From an uncultured Bacilli bacterium (GTDB lineage: Bacteria; Bacillota_I; Bacilli_A; RF39; UBA660), in the NCBI GenBank assembly GCA_944363635.1, contig CALVUP010000004.1, forward strand, positions 28,154 through 92,153: 64,000 nt of DNA, read 5' to 3'. The position numbers and the translations under genes are program-made. The notes beneath the pieces are model-generated. The model was not told where the DNA came from. It saw nothing but the letters and a program-made list of their open reading frames with translations, and made no database searches. Every line of letters starts with the position of its first letter. Positions within the stretch are counted from its first letter, which is position 1. Below are positions 46,447-56,158 of the stretch, one piece after another.

Positions 46447-46848
46447 TTACCAAATATAAGCTAATACTTCTCCACCTATATTTTCTTTACGAGCTTGTTT
46501 ATCTGTCATAATTCCTTTAGATGTAGAAATAATTGCTATACCTAAACCATTTAACACTTTTGGTATTTCGTCATTTTTAGCATAAACTCTTAAACCAGGT
46601 TTTGAAATACGTTTTAATCCTGTGATTACTCTTTCTTTGTTCTCTCCATATTTTAATGTAAGAACAAGAGTTCCTTGAGTATTGTCTTTTACTAATTTAT
46701 AATCTTTAATAAATCCTTCTTCTTTTAAAATTCTTGCAAGTTCACATTTTAAGTTTGAAGCAGGTACTTTCACTTCTTTATATCGCATTTGATTTGCATT
46801 ACGAATTCTTGTAAGCATATCTGCGATTGTATCCGTTACTACAGCCAT
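46447..46848 (-). CDS. rpsH: 30S ribosomal protein S8
   Basis: A 133-residue rRNA-binding protein. [20 protein letters not shown] (5-24) and the end [20 protein letters not shown] are diagnostic. S8 can repress the spc part of the operon in other bacteria. Confidence 0.97.
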   Translation of the reverse strand: MAVVTDTIADMLTRIRNANQMRYKEVKVPASNLKCELARILKEEGFIKDYKLVKDNTQGTLVLTLKYGENKERVITGLKRISKPGLRVYAKNDEIPKVLNGLGIAIISTSKGIMTDKQARKENIGGEVLAYIW

Positions 46849-46869
46849 TTTTATATCCTCCTTCCCAAA

Positions 46870-47055
46870 TTACCAGCTTGATTTTTTAACCCCTGGTATT
46901 TGTCCTTTGTAAGCTAATTCTCTAAAGCAAATACGACAAATTCCAAATTTGCTCATAACGGCATGTGGTCTTCCACATCTTGAACATCTTGTATATTTAC
47001 GTACTTTAAACTTAGGTTCTCTATTAGCTTTTATAATCATACTTTTCTTTGCCAT
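46870..47055 (-). CDS. rpsN: 30S ribosomal protein S14, zinc-binding type Z
   Basis: A 61-residue short S14. The start at 47,055 ([20 protein letters not shown]) has TTGGAGGGTAAAC before it; a longer version would overlap rplE for no reason. [11 protein letters not shown] and [11 protein letters not shown] carry the four zinc-binding cysteines. The protein keeps the typical KKSSW end. Confidence 0.96.
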   Translation of the reverse strand: MAKKSMIIKANREPKFKVRKYTRCSRCGRPHAVMSKFGICRICFRELAYKGQIPGVKKSSW

Positions 47056-47068
47056 GTTTACCCTCCAA

Positions 47069-47608
47069 TTACTTTCTAAAAGGCATTCCAAGTCCTTTTA
47101 ATAAATCGTATGCTTCTTCATTTGTTTTTGCTGTTGTTACAAATACAATATCCATACCACGTAATTTTACAACGTTATCGTATTCAATTTCTGAGAAAAT
47201 TAATTGTTCCTTAATTCCTAAAGTATAATTTCCTCTTCCATCAAATGCTTTGTTGCTTACTCCTCTAAAGTCTCTTACGCGAGGTAGAGAAATACTAATT
47301 AACTTATCTAAGAAGTTATACATATTTTCTCCTCTTAAAGTTACTTTGCATCCAATTGCTTGGCCTGCTCTAATTTTAAATCCGGCAATGGATTTCTTTG
47401 CTTTTGTAACAATTGGTTTTTGTCCTGAGATAAGCGCTAAATCATTCATAGCGGCTTCTAATAATTTTGAATTTGTTGTCGCATCTCCTACTCCAACATT
47501 GATTACGATTTTTTCTAACTTAGGAACTTCCATAATGGTTTTATAATTGTGTTTTTCTTTTAAACTTGGAACAACTTCATTTAAGTATTTTTCTTTTAGG
47601 CGGTTCAT
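47069..47608 (-). CDS. rplE: 50S ribosomal protein L5
   Basis: A 179-residue protein that contacts 5S rRNA and P-site t[23 protein letters not shown] (2-21), [21 protein letters not shown] text ([15 protein letters not shown]) and [17 protein letters not shown] are typical. Confidence 0.97.
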   Translation of the reverse strand: MNRLKEKYLNEVVPSLKEKHNYKTIMEVPKLEKIVINVGVGDATTNSKLLEAAMNDLALISGQKPIVTKAKKSIAGFKIRAGQAIGCKVTLRGENMYNFLDKLISISLPRVRDFRGVSNKAFDGRGNYTLGIKEQLIFSEIEYDNVVKLRGMDIVFVTTAKTNEEAYDLLKGLGMPFRK

Positions 47609-47626
47609 AAATTACCCTCCTTCCAA

Positions 47627-47938
47627 TTAATCAAGTTTTTCACTTGATTTTTTTGCGATTCTTATTTTTTTACCTGTTTTTTCATCAGTCATATGTCCAA
47701 TTCTAGTTGGTTTTTTTGTTTTTGGATCGATTATCATTACATTAGATGCATGAATAGGTGCTTCTGTTTCTAAGATTCCACCAGATTCTTGTCCATTTCC
47801 TCGTTTATGTTTTTTAACAATGTTTACACCTTCAACGATAACCTTGTTTTCTGTTCTTAACACTTTTATAATCTTGCCTTCTTTACCTTTACTAGAACCA
47901 GCAATAACTTTTACTTTGTCTCCTACTTTAAAGTTCAT
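47627..47938 (-). CDS. rplX: 50S ribosomal protein L24
   Basis: A 103-residue KOW-domain protein. [20 protein letters not shown] (5-24) is the KOW motif, and [20 protein letters not shown] the conserved core. Confidence 0.96.
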   Translation of the reverse strand: MNFKVGDKVKVIAGSSKGKEGKIIKVLRTENKVIVEGVNIVKKHKRGNGQESGGILETEAPIHASNVMIIDPKTKKPTRIGHMTDEKTGKKIRIAKKSSEKLD

Positions 47939-47949
47939 AATATCCTCCT

Positions 47950-48321
47950 TTATAGTACTTCTTTAGCCAAAGATACAATCTTCATGAAATCACGATCATC
48001 ACGAATTTCACGTGCTACTGGTCCAAAGATACGTGTTCCCATTGGGGTTTTGTCATCTTTGATAATTACGCAAGCATTATCATCAAATTTAATGTAGCTT
48101 CCATCTTCTCTTCTAACACCAAATTTGCTTCTAACAATAACAGCTTTGACTACTTTTCCTTTTTTAACAGTTCCATTAGGTGTGGCTTTTTTAATTGTAC
48201 CAACAACTATGTCACCGATATTTCCTGTTTTCACTTTGCTTCCACCTAATACGCGGATTACTAATAATTCTTTAGCCCCTGTATTATCAGCAACTTTCAA
48301 ACGACTTTCTTGTTGAATCAT
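47950..48321 (-). CDS. rplN: 50S ribosomal protein L14
   Basis: A 123-residue protein. [20 protein letters not shown] (1-20) and the end [20 protein letters not shown] are diagnostic. L14 binds 23S rRNA near the 30S interface. Confidence 0.97.
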   Translation of the reverse strand: MIQQESRLKVADNTGAKELLVIRVLGGSKVKTGNIGDIVVGTIKKATPNGTVKKGKVVKAVIVRSKFGVRREDGSYIKFDDNACVIIKDDKTPMGTRIFGPVAREIRDDRDFMKIVSLAKEVL

Positions 48322-48345
48322 AATTAATCCTCCTTCACCTAAGAG

Positions 48346-48603
48346 TTATAAAATAACTGCTTCTTTTACAATTTCTTTCAAATAGAAATGTTTTGTCTTT
48401 GAGATAGGTCTTGTTTCTACAATTCTTACTGTATCGCCTACCTTAGCTTTATTTGATTCATCATGTACTGCATATTTTTTAGAATATTTAACACGTTTTT
48501 TATATTTAGGGTGTGTTTTATAGGTTTCTACTAATACACTAATTGTTTTATTATTCATAGCACTAACAACAACACCAACGAATTCTCTTGTTACCTTTTC
48601 CAT
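48346..48603 (-). CDS. rpsQ: 30S ribosomal protein S17
   Basis: An 85-residue OB-fold protein. [20 protein letters not shown] (about 8-27) and the end [18 protein letters not shown] are typical. Confidence 0.97.
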   Translation of the reverse strand: MEKVTREFVGVVVSAMNNKTISVLVETYKTHPKYKKRVKYSKKYAVHDESNKAKVGDTVRIVETRPISKTKHFYLKEIVKEAVIL

Positions 48604-48612
48604 TAGACCCTC

Positions 48613-48807
48613 CTACTTTCCTAACTCACGTTCTTTTAAGACAGTCTTCATTCTTGCAACTGTATGTCTAAGCTCTCTCAATCTAGATGGTTTTTCTAAA
48701 TTTCCTGTAGCTTGTTGAAAACGTAAATTAAATAATTCTTCTTTGCATTCTTTTATTTTTGCAATGATTTCTTCAGTGGATAGTTCTCTTATTTCCTTAA
48801 CTTTCAC
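48613..48807 (-). CDS. rpmC: 50S ribosomal protein L29
   Basis: A 64-residue helical hairpin. I place the start at GTG 48,807 (protein begins [13 protein letters not shown]) because GGTGAT lies 4 nt before it and the N-terminus then aligns with other L29 proteins. [20 protein letters not shown] is the core. It overlaps the rplP stop by 11 nt. Confidence 0.93.
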   Translation of the reverse strand: MKVKEIRELSTEEIIAKIKECKEELFNLRFQQATGNLEKPSRLRELRHTVARMKTVLKERELGK

Positions 48808-49228
48808 TTGAATCACCACTTTCTTCTTTTTTTACAAATTTTGTTTTAATTGGTAATTTGTGTGCAGCTAAACGAAGAGCTTCTCTTGCTACTTCTTCTG
48901 TTACTCCAGAAACTTCAAACATGATTTTTCCTTCTTTAACAACTGCTACCCAATATTCAACATTACCTTTACCTTTTCCTTGACGTGTTTCTAAAGGTTT
49001 TCTAGTAATAGGCATATGTGGAAAAATGTTTATAAATACTTTTCCACCACGTTTCATATAACGAGTCATAGCAATACGAGCGGCTTCGATTTGATTGGCT
49101 TTAATCCAAGCGCCTTCTTTTGCCATAAGTCCGTAAGTACCGAAGTGTAATTCTGTATTACCTTTCGCTTTTCCTTCGTAAGGTAATCTATGTACACGAC
49201 GATATTTTACTCTAGATGGTATTAACAT
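48797..49228 (-). CDS. rplP: 50S ribosomal protein L16
   Basis: A 143-residue protein. The start at 49,228 gives [20 protein letters not shown], the normal L16 N-terminus. [20 protein letters not shown] is the family signature. L16 helps arrange the peptidyl-transferase A site. Confidence 0.96.
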   Translation of the reverse strand: MLIPSRVKYRRVHRLPYEGKAKGNTELHFGTYGLMAKEGAWIKANQIEAARIAMTRYMKRGGKVFINIFPHMPITRKPLETRQGKGKGNVEYWVAVVKEGKIMFEVSGVTEEVAREALRLAAHKLPIKTKFVKKEESGDSSES

Positions 49229-49229
49229 A

Positions 49230-49883
49230 TTAATTACCTCCTTTAGCTTTCTTTTCAGGAAGAATTTCACCTTTATAGATCCATACTTTCACACCGATTT
49301 TACCAAATGTTGTATCTGCTTCTGCTGTTCCATAATCGATGTCTGCTCTTAAAGTATGTCTTGGGATTGTTCCCTCTTCGTATCCTTCTCCACGAGCCAT
49401 TTCAGCTCCACCAAGACGTCCTGATACTAAAGTTTTAATTCCTTTTGCTCCTGCCTTCATTGTATTTCTGATTGCTCTTTTTTGAACCATTCTAAATGAA
49501 GCACGGTTTGCAATTTGGTTTGCGATAGAGTTTGCTACCAATTGAGCATTTAAATCAGGTTTCTTGATATCAACAATTGAAATTTGAACCGTTTCTCCAA
49601 CATATTTTGAAACCGCTTTTTTTAATTTTTCAATTTCTTCTCCACCTCTACCAATGATGACACCAGGTTTAGAAGTGTGAATAATAATTTCTGTTCTTTT
49701 GTTTGTTCTTTCTATTTCAACCTTCGCTATAGCTGCATTTTTTAAATTCTTATCAAAATACTCACGGATCTTTAGATCTTTTTTCAAGTAGTCTTTGATA
49801 TCTTTATCATTTGCATACCATTTAGCTTCCCAGTCTTTGTTTACTCCAATTCTAAGTCCATTTGGACTAACCTTTTGACCCAT
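49230..49883 (-). CDS. rpsC: 30S ribosomal protein S3
   Basis: A 217-residue protein with an N-terminal KH domain ([18 protein letters not shown], about 74-91) and the C-terminal signature [20 protein letters not shown]. It guards the mRNA entry tunnel. Confidence 0.97.
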   Translation of the reverse strand: MGQKVSPNGLRIGVNKDWEAKWYANDKDIKDYLKKDLKIREYFDKNLKNAAIAKVEIERTNKRTEIIIHTSKPGVIIGRGGEEIEKLKKAVSKYVGETVQISIVDIKKPDLNAQLVANSIANQIANRASFRMVQKRAIRNTMKAGAKGIKTLVSGRLGGAEMARGEGYEEGTIPRHTLRADIDYGTAEADTTFGKIGVKVWIYKGEILPEKKAKGGN

Positions 49884-49900
49884 AATAACCTCCTTATAGA

Positions 49901-50233
49901 TTATCGACTAGCTACAACAATAACGATGTGACTAGTTCTTTTATCGTTGTGTCCAATATGAGAACGAGAATCAATAATTACTCTTTTCATAACAGGACCA
50001 GCATCTACTCTTGCTTCTTTAACATATAAAGTATTTATATCTGCATTTTGATTGTTTACTGCGTTTGCAATAGCAGAATCTAATACTTTTTTAATAAGTC
50101 TTGCTGACTTTTTATTGATATTATTTAATATGGTTAATGCTTCACTTACGTCTTTTCCACGAATAAGATCAATTACTTGTCTTGTTCTTATAGGAGAAGT
50201 TCTAAGCGATTTTGCGATTGCTTTTGCTTCCAT
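49901..50233 (-). CDS. rplV: 50S ribosomal protein L22
   Basis: A 110-residue protein. The ATG at 50,233 follows AGGAGGGAAAGT; a start at 50,251 would place the Shine-Dalgarno inside the gene. [20 protein letters not shown] and the end [20 protein letters not shown] are typical. Its loop lines the exit tunnel. Confidence 0.96.
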   Translation of the reverse strand: MEAKAIAKSLRTSPIRTRQVIDLIRGKDVSEALTILNNINKKSARLIKKVLDSAIANAVNNQNADINTLYVKEARVDAGPVMKRVIIDSRSHIGHNDKRTSHIVIVVASR

Positions 50234-50255
50234 ACTTTCCCTCCTAGTCATTTAA

Positions 50256-50525
50256 CTATTTCTTTTTATCATCGCCGTGGCCACCAAATTTACGAGTTTG
50301 TGCGAATTCTCCTAATTTATGTCCAACCATATCTTCAGTAACATAAACTGGAATAAATTCTTTTCCATTGTGAACTGCAAAAGTGTGTCCAACAAATTGA
50401 GGATAAATTGTAGAACGGCGTGACCATGTTTTGATGACTTCTTTTTTACCAGTTTCATTTAACTTTTCAACCTTTTTTAGTAATCTATCGAATACATAAG
50501 GTCCTTTTTTTAAACTTCTTGCCAT
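50256..50525 (-). CDS. rpsS: 30S ribosomal protein S19
   Basis: An 89-residue protein. [20 protein letters not shown] (1-20) and [20 protein letters not shown] with [11 protein letters not shown] are diagnostic. Confidence 0.97.
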   Translation of the reverse strand: MARSLKKGPYVFDRLLKKVEKLNETGKKEVIKTWSRRSTIYPQFVGHTFAVHNGKEFIPVYVTEDMVGHKLGEFAQTRKFGGHGDDKKK

Positions 50526-50541
50526 TTTTTATCCATCCTTT

Positions 50542-51372
50542 CTATTTACCATTACGACGACGTACGATTAATTTATCTGAGTTTTTCTTTTTACGTGTCT
50601 TATATCCAAGAGCAGGTTTACCCCAAGGAGTAACAGGCCCTTTTCTACCAACTGGTGCACGTCCTTCACCACCACCATGTGGGTGATCATTAGGGTTCAT
50701 AACAGATCCACGTACTGTAGGTCTAATACCCATGTGACGTTTACGTCCAGCTTTTCCTAAATTTACAAGTGCATAATCTTCGTTTCCCACTTCACCAACT
50801 GTAGCATAACAAGTACCTAATACTTTTCTTTGTTCACCACTTGATAAACGAAGCATTACGTATTTTCCTTCACGTCCAAGAATTTGAGCAGAAGATCCTG
50901 CACTTCTGGCAAGTTCTCCACCTTTCCCTGGGCGAAGTTCAATGTTGTGCACCATTGTTCCTACTGGAATATTCATTAGTGGTAAACTGCATCCAACTTT
51001 AATATCTGCATTTTCACCACTTTCAACAACATCTCCTACTTTTAATCCTTTTGGAGCAAGTATATATCTTTTTTCTCCATCTTTATAATTGATTAAAGCA
51101 ATGTTTGCTGTTCTATTTGGATCGTATTCAATACTAGCAACTGTACCAGGTATATCTCTTTTATTTCTTTTAAAATCGATAATTCTATATCTTCTCTTTG
51201 CGCCTCCACCTTGATGTCTTACAGTTATTCTACCTTGATTATTACGACCACTGTTTTTCTTTATTGGAACCGTCAAACTCTTTTCAGGAGTAGACTTTGT
51301 AATTTCTTCATTCACTAAAGTACTCATTTTTCTACGTCCTGGAGTTGTAGGTTTATATGTTCTAATTGCCAT
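50542..51372 (-). CDS. rplB: 50S ribosomal protein L2
   Basis: A 276-residue protein needed for peptidyl-transferase assembly. [20 protein letters not shown] (7-26) starts it, and [20 protein letters not shown] holds the conserved His-rich loop near the active centre. Confidence 0.97.
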   Translation of the reverse strand: MAIRTYKPTTPGRRKMSTLVNEEITKSTPEKSLTVPIKKNSGRNNQGRITVRHQGGGAKRRYRIIDFKRNKRDIPGTVASIEYDPNRTANIALINYKDGEKRYILAPKGLKVGDVVESGENADIKVGCSLPLMNIPVGTMVHNIELRPGKGGELARSAGSSAQILGREGKYVMLRLSSGEQRKVLGTCYATVGEVGNEDYALVNLGKAGRKRHMGIRPTVRGSVMNPNDHPHGGGEGRAPVGRKGPVTPWGKPALGYKTRKKKNSDKLIVRRRNGK

Positions 51373-51383
51373 AAATAATCCTC

Positions 51384-51668
51384 CTATCCAAGATCAATTG
51401 TTTGACCCTCTTGTAGAGTCACAATTGCTTTCTTTGTACGATTTGTTAAACCAGGATAACGTCCAACTCTTTTTTTCTTTGGTTTTACATTGATTGTACG
51501 AATTTCCTTTACATTTACTTTAAAGATTTTTTCAATAGCTAACTTAATTTCTGTTTTGTTAGCTCTTGGATCTACTTTAAATACAAACTTATTTCCATTT
51601 TGTGCGATATTACCACTTTTTTCAGTGATAACTGGTGCTTTAATAATTTCTAAGTATTTTGTATCCAT
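51384..51668 (-). CDS. rplW: 50S ribosomal protein L23
   Basis: A 94-residue protein at the tunnel exit, docking site for trigger factor and [23 protein letters not shown] (about 8-27) and [20 protein letters not shown] are typical. Overlaps the rplD stop by 1 nt. Confidence 0.96.
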   Translation of the reverse strand: MDTKYLEIIKAPVITEKSGNIAQNGNKFVFKVDPRANKTEIKLAIEKIFKVNVKEIRTINVKPKKKRVGRYPGLTNRTKKAIVTLQEGQTIDLG

Positions 51669-52291
51669 TAGGCAAGCACCTCCTCAATTGTTTTGATTGC
51701 CTCTTCGGTTGTTAAAATTACATCTGCTGCTACCACATCTAATACATTAATTTCATCTACTTGAATAAGTGCAACGTTTTGTAAATTTCTAGAAGCCAAA
51801 ATTAAATTTTCTTCTAATTCTTTTACAACAACTAAAACTTTCTTATCCTCAAGTTTTAACGTTTTTAGTATATTCATAAACTCTTTTACTTTAGGAGTTG
51901 CTACTGTTAAACTTTCTAAAACAACAATTCCTTTTTCTTCTGCTTTATAAGATAAAGCTGTTTTTAAAGCAAGTCTTGCTTCTTTACGATTCATCTTCTT
52001 GCTATAATCTCTAGGAACTGGAGTACCATATCTTCCTCCACCTACCCATTGTACAGCACGAATTGAACCTTGTCTTGCACGTCCTGTTCCTTTTTGTCTC
52101 CATGGTTTTCTTCCACCACCAGACACTTCAGAACGGGTTTTTGTTTTATGTGTTCCTTGTCTCATATTTGCTCTTGCTAAAATAACAGCATCATATAAGA
52201 CTTTATCATTTTTCTTATCGAAAATTTCTTCATTTAATTTAATGTCTTTTAGTTTTTCACCTTTTAGATTTAAAAGTTCTGCCTTTTTCAT
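51668..52291 (-). CDS. rplD: 50S ribosomal protein L4
   Basis: A 207-residue protein, normal length from the ATG at 52,291, which follows [32 protein letters not shown] and [20 protein letters not shown] form the tunnel loop. L4 represses the S10 operon in some bacteria; no such system is proven here. Confidence 0.96.
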   Translation of the reverse strand: MKKAELLNLKGEKLKDIKLNEEIFDKKNDKVLYDAVILARANMRQGTHKTKTRSEVSGGGRKPWRQKGTGRARQGSIRAVQWVGGGRYGTPVPRDYSKKMNRKEARLALKTALSYKAEEKGIVVLESLTVATPKVKEFMNILKTLKLEDKKVLVVVKELEENLILASRNLQNVALIQVDEINVLDVVAADVILTTEEAIKTIEEVLA

Positions 52292-52343
52292 CTTTCTTCC
52301 TCCTTTCATCACATTTAATTTTCATTTGTTTTAAAAGTGATGA

Positions 52344-53093
52344 TTATTCTTCAGTTTTTACTTCTTCAGTTTCAGCTTGTGCTTCCTCGTTAACTTCCTC
52401 TAAAGCTGATTTTTCCTCAACCAATTCTTCTACATAAGTAATTAATTCTTCTGTATCGTTAACTTTTTCACCTTTTTTAACTGAAGTTCTGATCATAACT
52501 AAAGACTTCTTTGGTCCAGGAACATTTCCTTTTATTAAGATTACATTTTCATCCATATCAACTGCAACAACTTCAAGATTTTGAATCGTTGTAGCTACAT
52601 TTCCCATATGTCCTGGTAATTTTTTACCTTTTAAAACGTGCATTGGTAACATTGTACCTAGTGATCCAACACCTCTATGGTATTGTGAACCGTGTCCCAT
52701 AGGACCTCTTGATTGATTCCAACGTTTAATTACACCTTGGAATCCTTTTCCTTTACTAACACCACTAACATCAACGATTTCTCCTGCTTGGAAAATATCC
52801 GCTGCGATTACTTGGCCTAGCGTATAATCAGCAGGGTTAACTCCTCTGATTTCTCTTAAGAAGCGCTTAGGACTTGTGTTTGCTTTTTTTGTATGTCCAA
52901 TTTTTGCTTTGTTACTGTTTTTTTCTTTTACATCAATTGTTCCTAATTGAATGGCATTGTAACCATCCGTTTCTACTGTTTTAATTTGAGTAACTACATT
53001 AGGTTCAACTGAAATTACAGTAACAGGAATTAATTTACCATTTTTAGTAAACACTTGTGTCATTCCAACTTTTGTACCTAAGATTCCTTTCAT
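52344..53093 (-). CDS. rplC: 50S ribosomal protein L3 with acidic C-terminal tail
   Basis: A 249-residue protein. [20 protein letters not shown] (1-20), [20 protein letters not shown] and [15 protein letters not shown] are L3 signatures. Bacterial L3 usually ends near residue 210. Here about 35 more residues follow, rich in Glu ([20 protein letters not shown]), likely disordered and on the ribosome surface. Confidence 0.95.
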   Translation of the reverse strand: MKGILGTKVGMTQVFTKNGKLIPVTVISVEPNVVTQIKTVETDGYNAIQLGTIDVKEKNSNKAKIGHTKKANTSPKRFLREIRGVNPADYTLGQVIAADIFQAGEIVDVSGVSKGKGFQGVIKRWNQSRGPMGHGSQYHRGVGSLGTMLPMHVLKGKKLPGHMGNVATTIQNLEVVAVDMDENVILIKGNVPGPKKSLVMIRTSVKKGEKVNDTEELITYVEELVEEKSALEEVNEEAQAETEEVKTEE

Positions 53094-53114
53094 ACTTTTT
53101 TCCTCCTACTATTT

Positions 53115-53423
53115 TTATAATTTAATTTGGATATCAACACCACTTGGCAATTCTAAATGCTTTAGTGCATCCATAACTTCTTTGTTTGGATTCTTGATAT
53201 CAATCAATCTCTTATGAGTACGCATTTCAAATTGTTCACGAGAATCTTTATATTTGTGAACAGCTCTTAAAATTGTGAACTTTTCAATATTTGTAGGTAA
53301 TGGAACAGGTCCACTAACTTCTCCTTTTAATCTCTTAACAGTTTCAACAATTTTACTAGCGGCATTGTCTAGTACTCTGTGATCGTATGCTTTTAGTTTG
53401 ATACGAACAACATTATTTGCCAT
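53115..53423 (-). CDS. rpsJ: 30S ribosomal protein S10
   Basis: A 102-residue protein, first gene of the operon. [20 protein letters not shown] (5-24) and [20 protein letters not shown] are diagnostic. It lies downstream of a structured leader and a strong promoter; tuf and fus, often found upstream, are not here. Confidence 0.97.
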   Translation of the reverse strand: MANNVVRIKLKAYDHRVLDNAASKIVETVKRLKGEVSGPVPLPTNIEKFTILRAVHKYKDSREQFEMRTHKRLIDIKNPNKEVMDALKHLELPSGVDIQIKL

Positions 53424-53541
53424 GTTAAGTCCTCCCTTCGTCTATATCTTGTATAGGCTCGCTCCGCGTAAAAACCTGATAGTTTTGCACCAACTTAACC
53501 TGGTGTATCAGCAACCTCACGCATCCTCGCAGTCACACACA
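53424..53541 (-). ncRNA. Structured leader of the S10 operon
   Basis: The ~118-nt leader can fold into a nested hairpin. CTGATA pairs with TATCAG around an inner stem CACCA/TGGTG, all within about 53,468-53,506. GC-rich text TGCGAGGATGCGTGAGG lies before it and GCGGAGCGAGCC after it, unlike the AT-rich surroundings. This suggests a conserved regulatory or processing RNA. The mode of control is unknown. Confidence 0.55.
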
Positions 53542-53547
53542 TAGATA

Positions 53548-53576
53548 ATTCTAACACAATAACATATGAAAAGCAA
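53548..53576 (-). promoter_or_regulatory. Sigma-A promoter of the S10-spc-alpha operon
   Basis: TTGCTT (53,571-53,576), a 17-nt spacer ending in TGTG T, and TAGAAT (53,548-53,553). No other strong promoter is visible inside the 14-kb operon. Confidence 0.75.
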
Positions 53577-53602
53577 GCCTTTTTTATAACTTTTTTAGAA
53601 AA

Positions 53603-53640
53603 GTAAAAAAGAGGATTTTTCAAGATAAAATCCTCTTTAT
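53603..53640 (-). terminator. Terminator of htpG
   Basis: AAAGAGGATTTT (53,627-53,638) pairs with AAAAATCCTCTTT (53,608-53,620), followed by T-rich sequence; it overlaps the htpG stop. Confidence 0.85.
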
Positions 53641-55496
53641 TTTGATAAGAACTCACAAACTAAATTGCTTAACTCCGTTGGATTTTCAACAGGCAATCCT
53701 TCAATCAAACGTGCTTCATCATATAAAATCTTTGTGTATTTTTTTAGTGCCTCTTTATCCCCTTTATATAACTCGCTTAATTTGTTTGCAATTGGATGAT
53801 CTTCATTGATTTCAAGCACAACTTTGGCATGAATATGTTGATCATTTGGCATAGCACTCATAACCTTTTGCATTTCAACACTAACGTTTCCTTCACTGGT
53901 TAAACACAACGGATGTTTTTTCAATTTATTAGTAAATCGTATTTCTGCAACTTCATCACCAAGTTCTTTTTGCATATATGTAAACATATCTTTTGCTTCT
54001 TCGTTCTTTTTCTTTAAAGCTTCTTTTTCTTCTTCGCTAGATAAATCAAAATCATTGGAAGCAATATTTACAAATTTCTTATCCTCATATTTTTCTAAAA
54101 TCTTTAAGACAAATTCATCTATATAATCTGTTAGATAAAGAACCTCTTTTTTCTTTTCTTTAAGATTTTCTACCTGTGGTAATAAATCAATTTTATCAAT
54201 GGTTTCTCCACAAGCATAGTAAATGGTATCTGCTTCTTTATCCATTTTAGACACATATTCTTTTAACGTTATATTTTTCTTTTCTTTTGAAGAATAGAAT
54301 AAAAGTAAATCTTTTAATTCTTCTTTTTTAGCGCCAAAATTATCATAGACACCATATTTGATATTCATACCAAATGTTTTAAAGAACTTTTCGTATGTAT
54401 CTCTATCATCAGCAAGCATATCCGTTAATTCTTTTACAATTTTCTTTTCAATATTTTTAGCAATCATTTTTAATTGCCTGCTTTGTTGCAAAATTTCTCT
54501 TGAAATATTTAAAGATAAATCTGGTGAATCAACTACACCTTTTACAAAACCCAAATAATCAGGAAGTAAGTCTTCACACTTATCCATGATAAGTACTCCA
54601 TCGGAATATAACTCTAAGCCTTTTTTATACTCTTTTGTATAAAAATCATAAGGTGGATTTGCTGGAATAAATAAAAGGGCATCGTAACTTACTAAACCTT
54701 CCGCACTCGTATGAATGACTTTTAAAGGTTTAGTATAATCAAAAAACTTTTCTTGATAGAAATTATTATATTCTTCTTCTTTAATTTTCTTTTTGTTTTT
54801 CTTCCATAGAGGAATCATATGGTTGATAGGATCCGATTCTGTTTTCTCTTTTTTCTCTTCATCATAGGTAAACATCGTAATTGGGTAACTGATGTAATCC
54901 GAATATTTCTTAATAAGACTTTGAATTTTAAATTCTTCTAAATATTTATCAAAGTCTTCTTCTTTGGTACCCTCTTTTATATGAAGTGTTATTTTTGTAC
55001 CATAGTCCTCTTTATCTGACTCGGTGATTTCATATCCATCGGCACCTTTAGATATCCAACAATAAGCTTCACTATCACCAGCTTTTTTACTTTCAACAGT
55101 TACTTGATCGGCGACCATGAAAGAAGAATAAAATCCAACACCAAACTGACCAATGATATTTACTTTATCATTTTTCTCTAAAGCTTCTTTAAATGCTAAA
55201 GAACCACTCTTAGCAATCGTACCTAAGTTTTCCGCTAATTCTTCTTTGTTCATACCAATACCATTATCTTCAATGGTAAGAAGTCTTTTGTCTTTATCAA
55301 TATCTAATGTTATTTTTAGTTTTTTCTTATCTACTTTTAATTTTTTATTCGTAAGAGACTCGTAATACAATTTGTCTAACGCATCATTCGCATTGGATAT
55401 CAATTCTCTTAAGAATATATCTTTATTCGTATAAATCGAATTTACCATTAAATCTAATAACTTTTTAGATTCTGCTTTAAATTGTCTTTTAGACAT
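53637..55496 (-). CDS. htpG: Molecular chaperone HtpG (Hsp90)
   Basis: A 619-residue Hsp90. The ATPase domain has LRELISNANDALDKLYYESL (about 27-46), DNGIGMNKEELAENLGTIAK (about 77-96) and GQFGVGFYSSFMVAD (about 115-129). The middle domain carries SLNISREILQQSR with the catalytic Arg region, and the C-terminal domain dimerises. Length matches the family. The promoter region carries a CIRCE element, so heat control by HrcA is likely. Confidence 0.96.
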   Translation of the reverse strand: MSKRQFKAESKKLLDLMVNSIYTNKDIFLRELISNANDALDKLYYESLTNKKLKVDKKKLKITLDIDKDKRLLTIEDNGIGMNKEELAENLGTIAKSGSLAFKEALEKNDKVNIIGQFGVGFYSSFMVADQVTVESKKAGDSEAYCWISKGADGYEITESDKEDYGTKITLHIKEGTKEEDFDKYLEEFKIQSLIKKYSDYISYPITMFTYDEEKKEKTESDPINHMIPLWKKNKKKIKEEEYNNFYQEKFFDYTKPLKVIHTSAEGLVSYDALLFIPANPPYDFYTKEYKKGLELYSDGVLIMDKCEDLLPDYLGFVKGVVDSPDLSLNISREILQQSRQLKMIAKNIEKKIVKELTDMLADDRDTYEKFFKTFGMNIKYGVYDNFGAKKEELKDLLLFYSSKEKKNITLKEYVSKMDKEADTIYYACGETIDKIDLLPQVENLKEKKKEVLYLTDYIDEFVLKILEKYEDKKFVNIASNDFDLSSEEEKEALKKKNEEAKDMFTYMQKELGDEVAEIRFTNKLKKHPLCLTSEGNVSVEMQKVMSAMPNDQHIHAKVVLEINEDHPIANKLSELYKGDKEALKKYTKILYDEARLIEGLPVENPTELSNLVCEFLSK

Positions 55497-55523
55497 ATAA
55501 CCATCTCCTTATATCCAATATGT

Positions 55524-55552
55524 ATTATAGCCCTATTAATTAGCACTGTCAA
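55524..55552 (-). promoter_or_regulatory. Sigma-A promoter of htpG
   Basis: TTGACA (55,547-55,552), a 17-nt spacer and TATAAT (55,524-55,529): a consensus promoter whose -35 box lies within the CIRCE repeat. Confidence 0.85.
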
Positions 55553-55566
55553 TAGATAAGTGCTAA
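55540..55566. promoter_or_regulatory. CIRCE operator (HrcA site)
   Basis: TTAGCACTG, nine bases, then AAGTGCTAA. This matches the CIRCE consensus TTAGCACTC-N9-GAGTGCTAA except for the innermost base of each arm. It covers the -35 box of htpG, so HrcA binding would block polymerase. Confidence 0.9.
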
Positions 55567-55601
55567 TAATACAAAATAATATTTATTATTAATGAACCAA
55601 A

Positions 55602-55636
55602 GCAAAAATAAAAATACTAGAAATTCTAGTATTTTT
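55602..55636 (-). terminator. Terminator of the 55,635-56,135 GNAT gene
   Basis: AAAATACTAGAA pairs with TTCTAGTATTTT (55,624-55,635 with 55,611-55,622), followed by T-containing sequence. Confidence 0.7.
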
Positions 55637-56135
55637 ATTTTCTTCTTTTTGATTGATAACAATAACTATCTTTTACAAACTCTATTTTCCCCGTATATCC
55701 TCTTTGCGCATATTCTTCTTCATCTGGTGAAAAACCACAATTTAGTAACATATTCATACTTTTTTCATTACTAGGATCCACATCAGCTCTTACTTCTTTT
55801 ATATTGTATTTTGTAAATAAGTAATCGCTGACTTCCATTAAAGTTCTACTTCCTAGTCCCCTTCCTCTTGCCTGTTTTAATAAAGAGATTTCTATAAAAA
55901 CCGTATCCTTATTTCTAGGGGAAAGATAAGTATACCCTATCGGTATATTGTTTTTTTCTACCACATAAGCACTTGCAAAGGAAAAGTCTTTTTGATAACT
56001 TGAAGAGATCAATCGATCTTTTATACTATGAATAAATCTTGATTTAGAATCTTTATAATCAAGTTCTTCCATTAATTCTTGATGTCTTGCTTGATCATAT
56101 CGCGTAAGAGTAATGGTTTTTAAATCAATTGGCAT
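55635..56135 (-). CDS. GNAT-family N-acetyltransferase
   Basis: A 166-residue acetyltransferase. IEISLLKQARGRGLGSRTLM (about 89-108) is the acetyl-CoA loop, and VDPSNEKSMNMLLNCGFSPD (about 125-144) the conserved end. The substrate, protein or small molecule, is unknown. GAGGAAGAG lies before the start; it follows glmS by 23 nt and may share its transcript. Confidence 0.85.
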   Translation of the reverse strand: MPIDLKTITLTRYDQARHQELMEELDYKDSKSRFIHSIKDRLISSSYQKDFSFASAYVVEKNNIPIGYTYLSPRNKDTVFIEISLLKQARGRGLGSRTLMEVSDYLFTKYNIKEVRADVDPSNEKSMNMLLNCGFSPDEEEYAQRGYTGKIEFVKDSYCYQSKRRK

Positions 56136-56158
56136 ATCTCTTCCTCCTTTTTTGTTAT

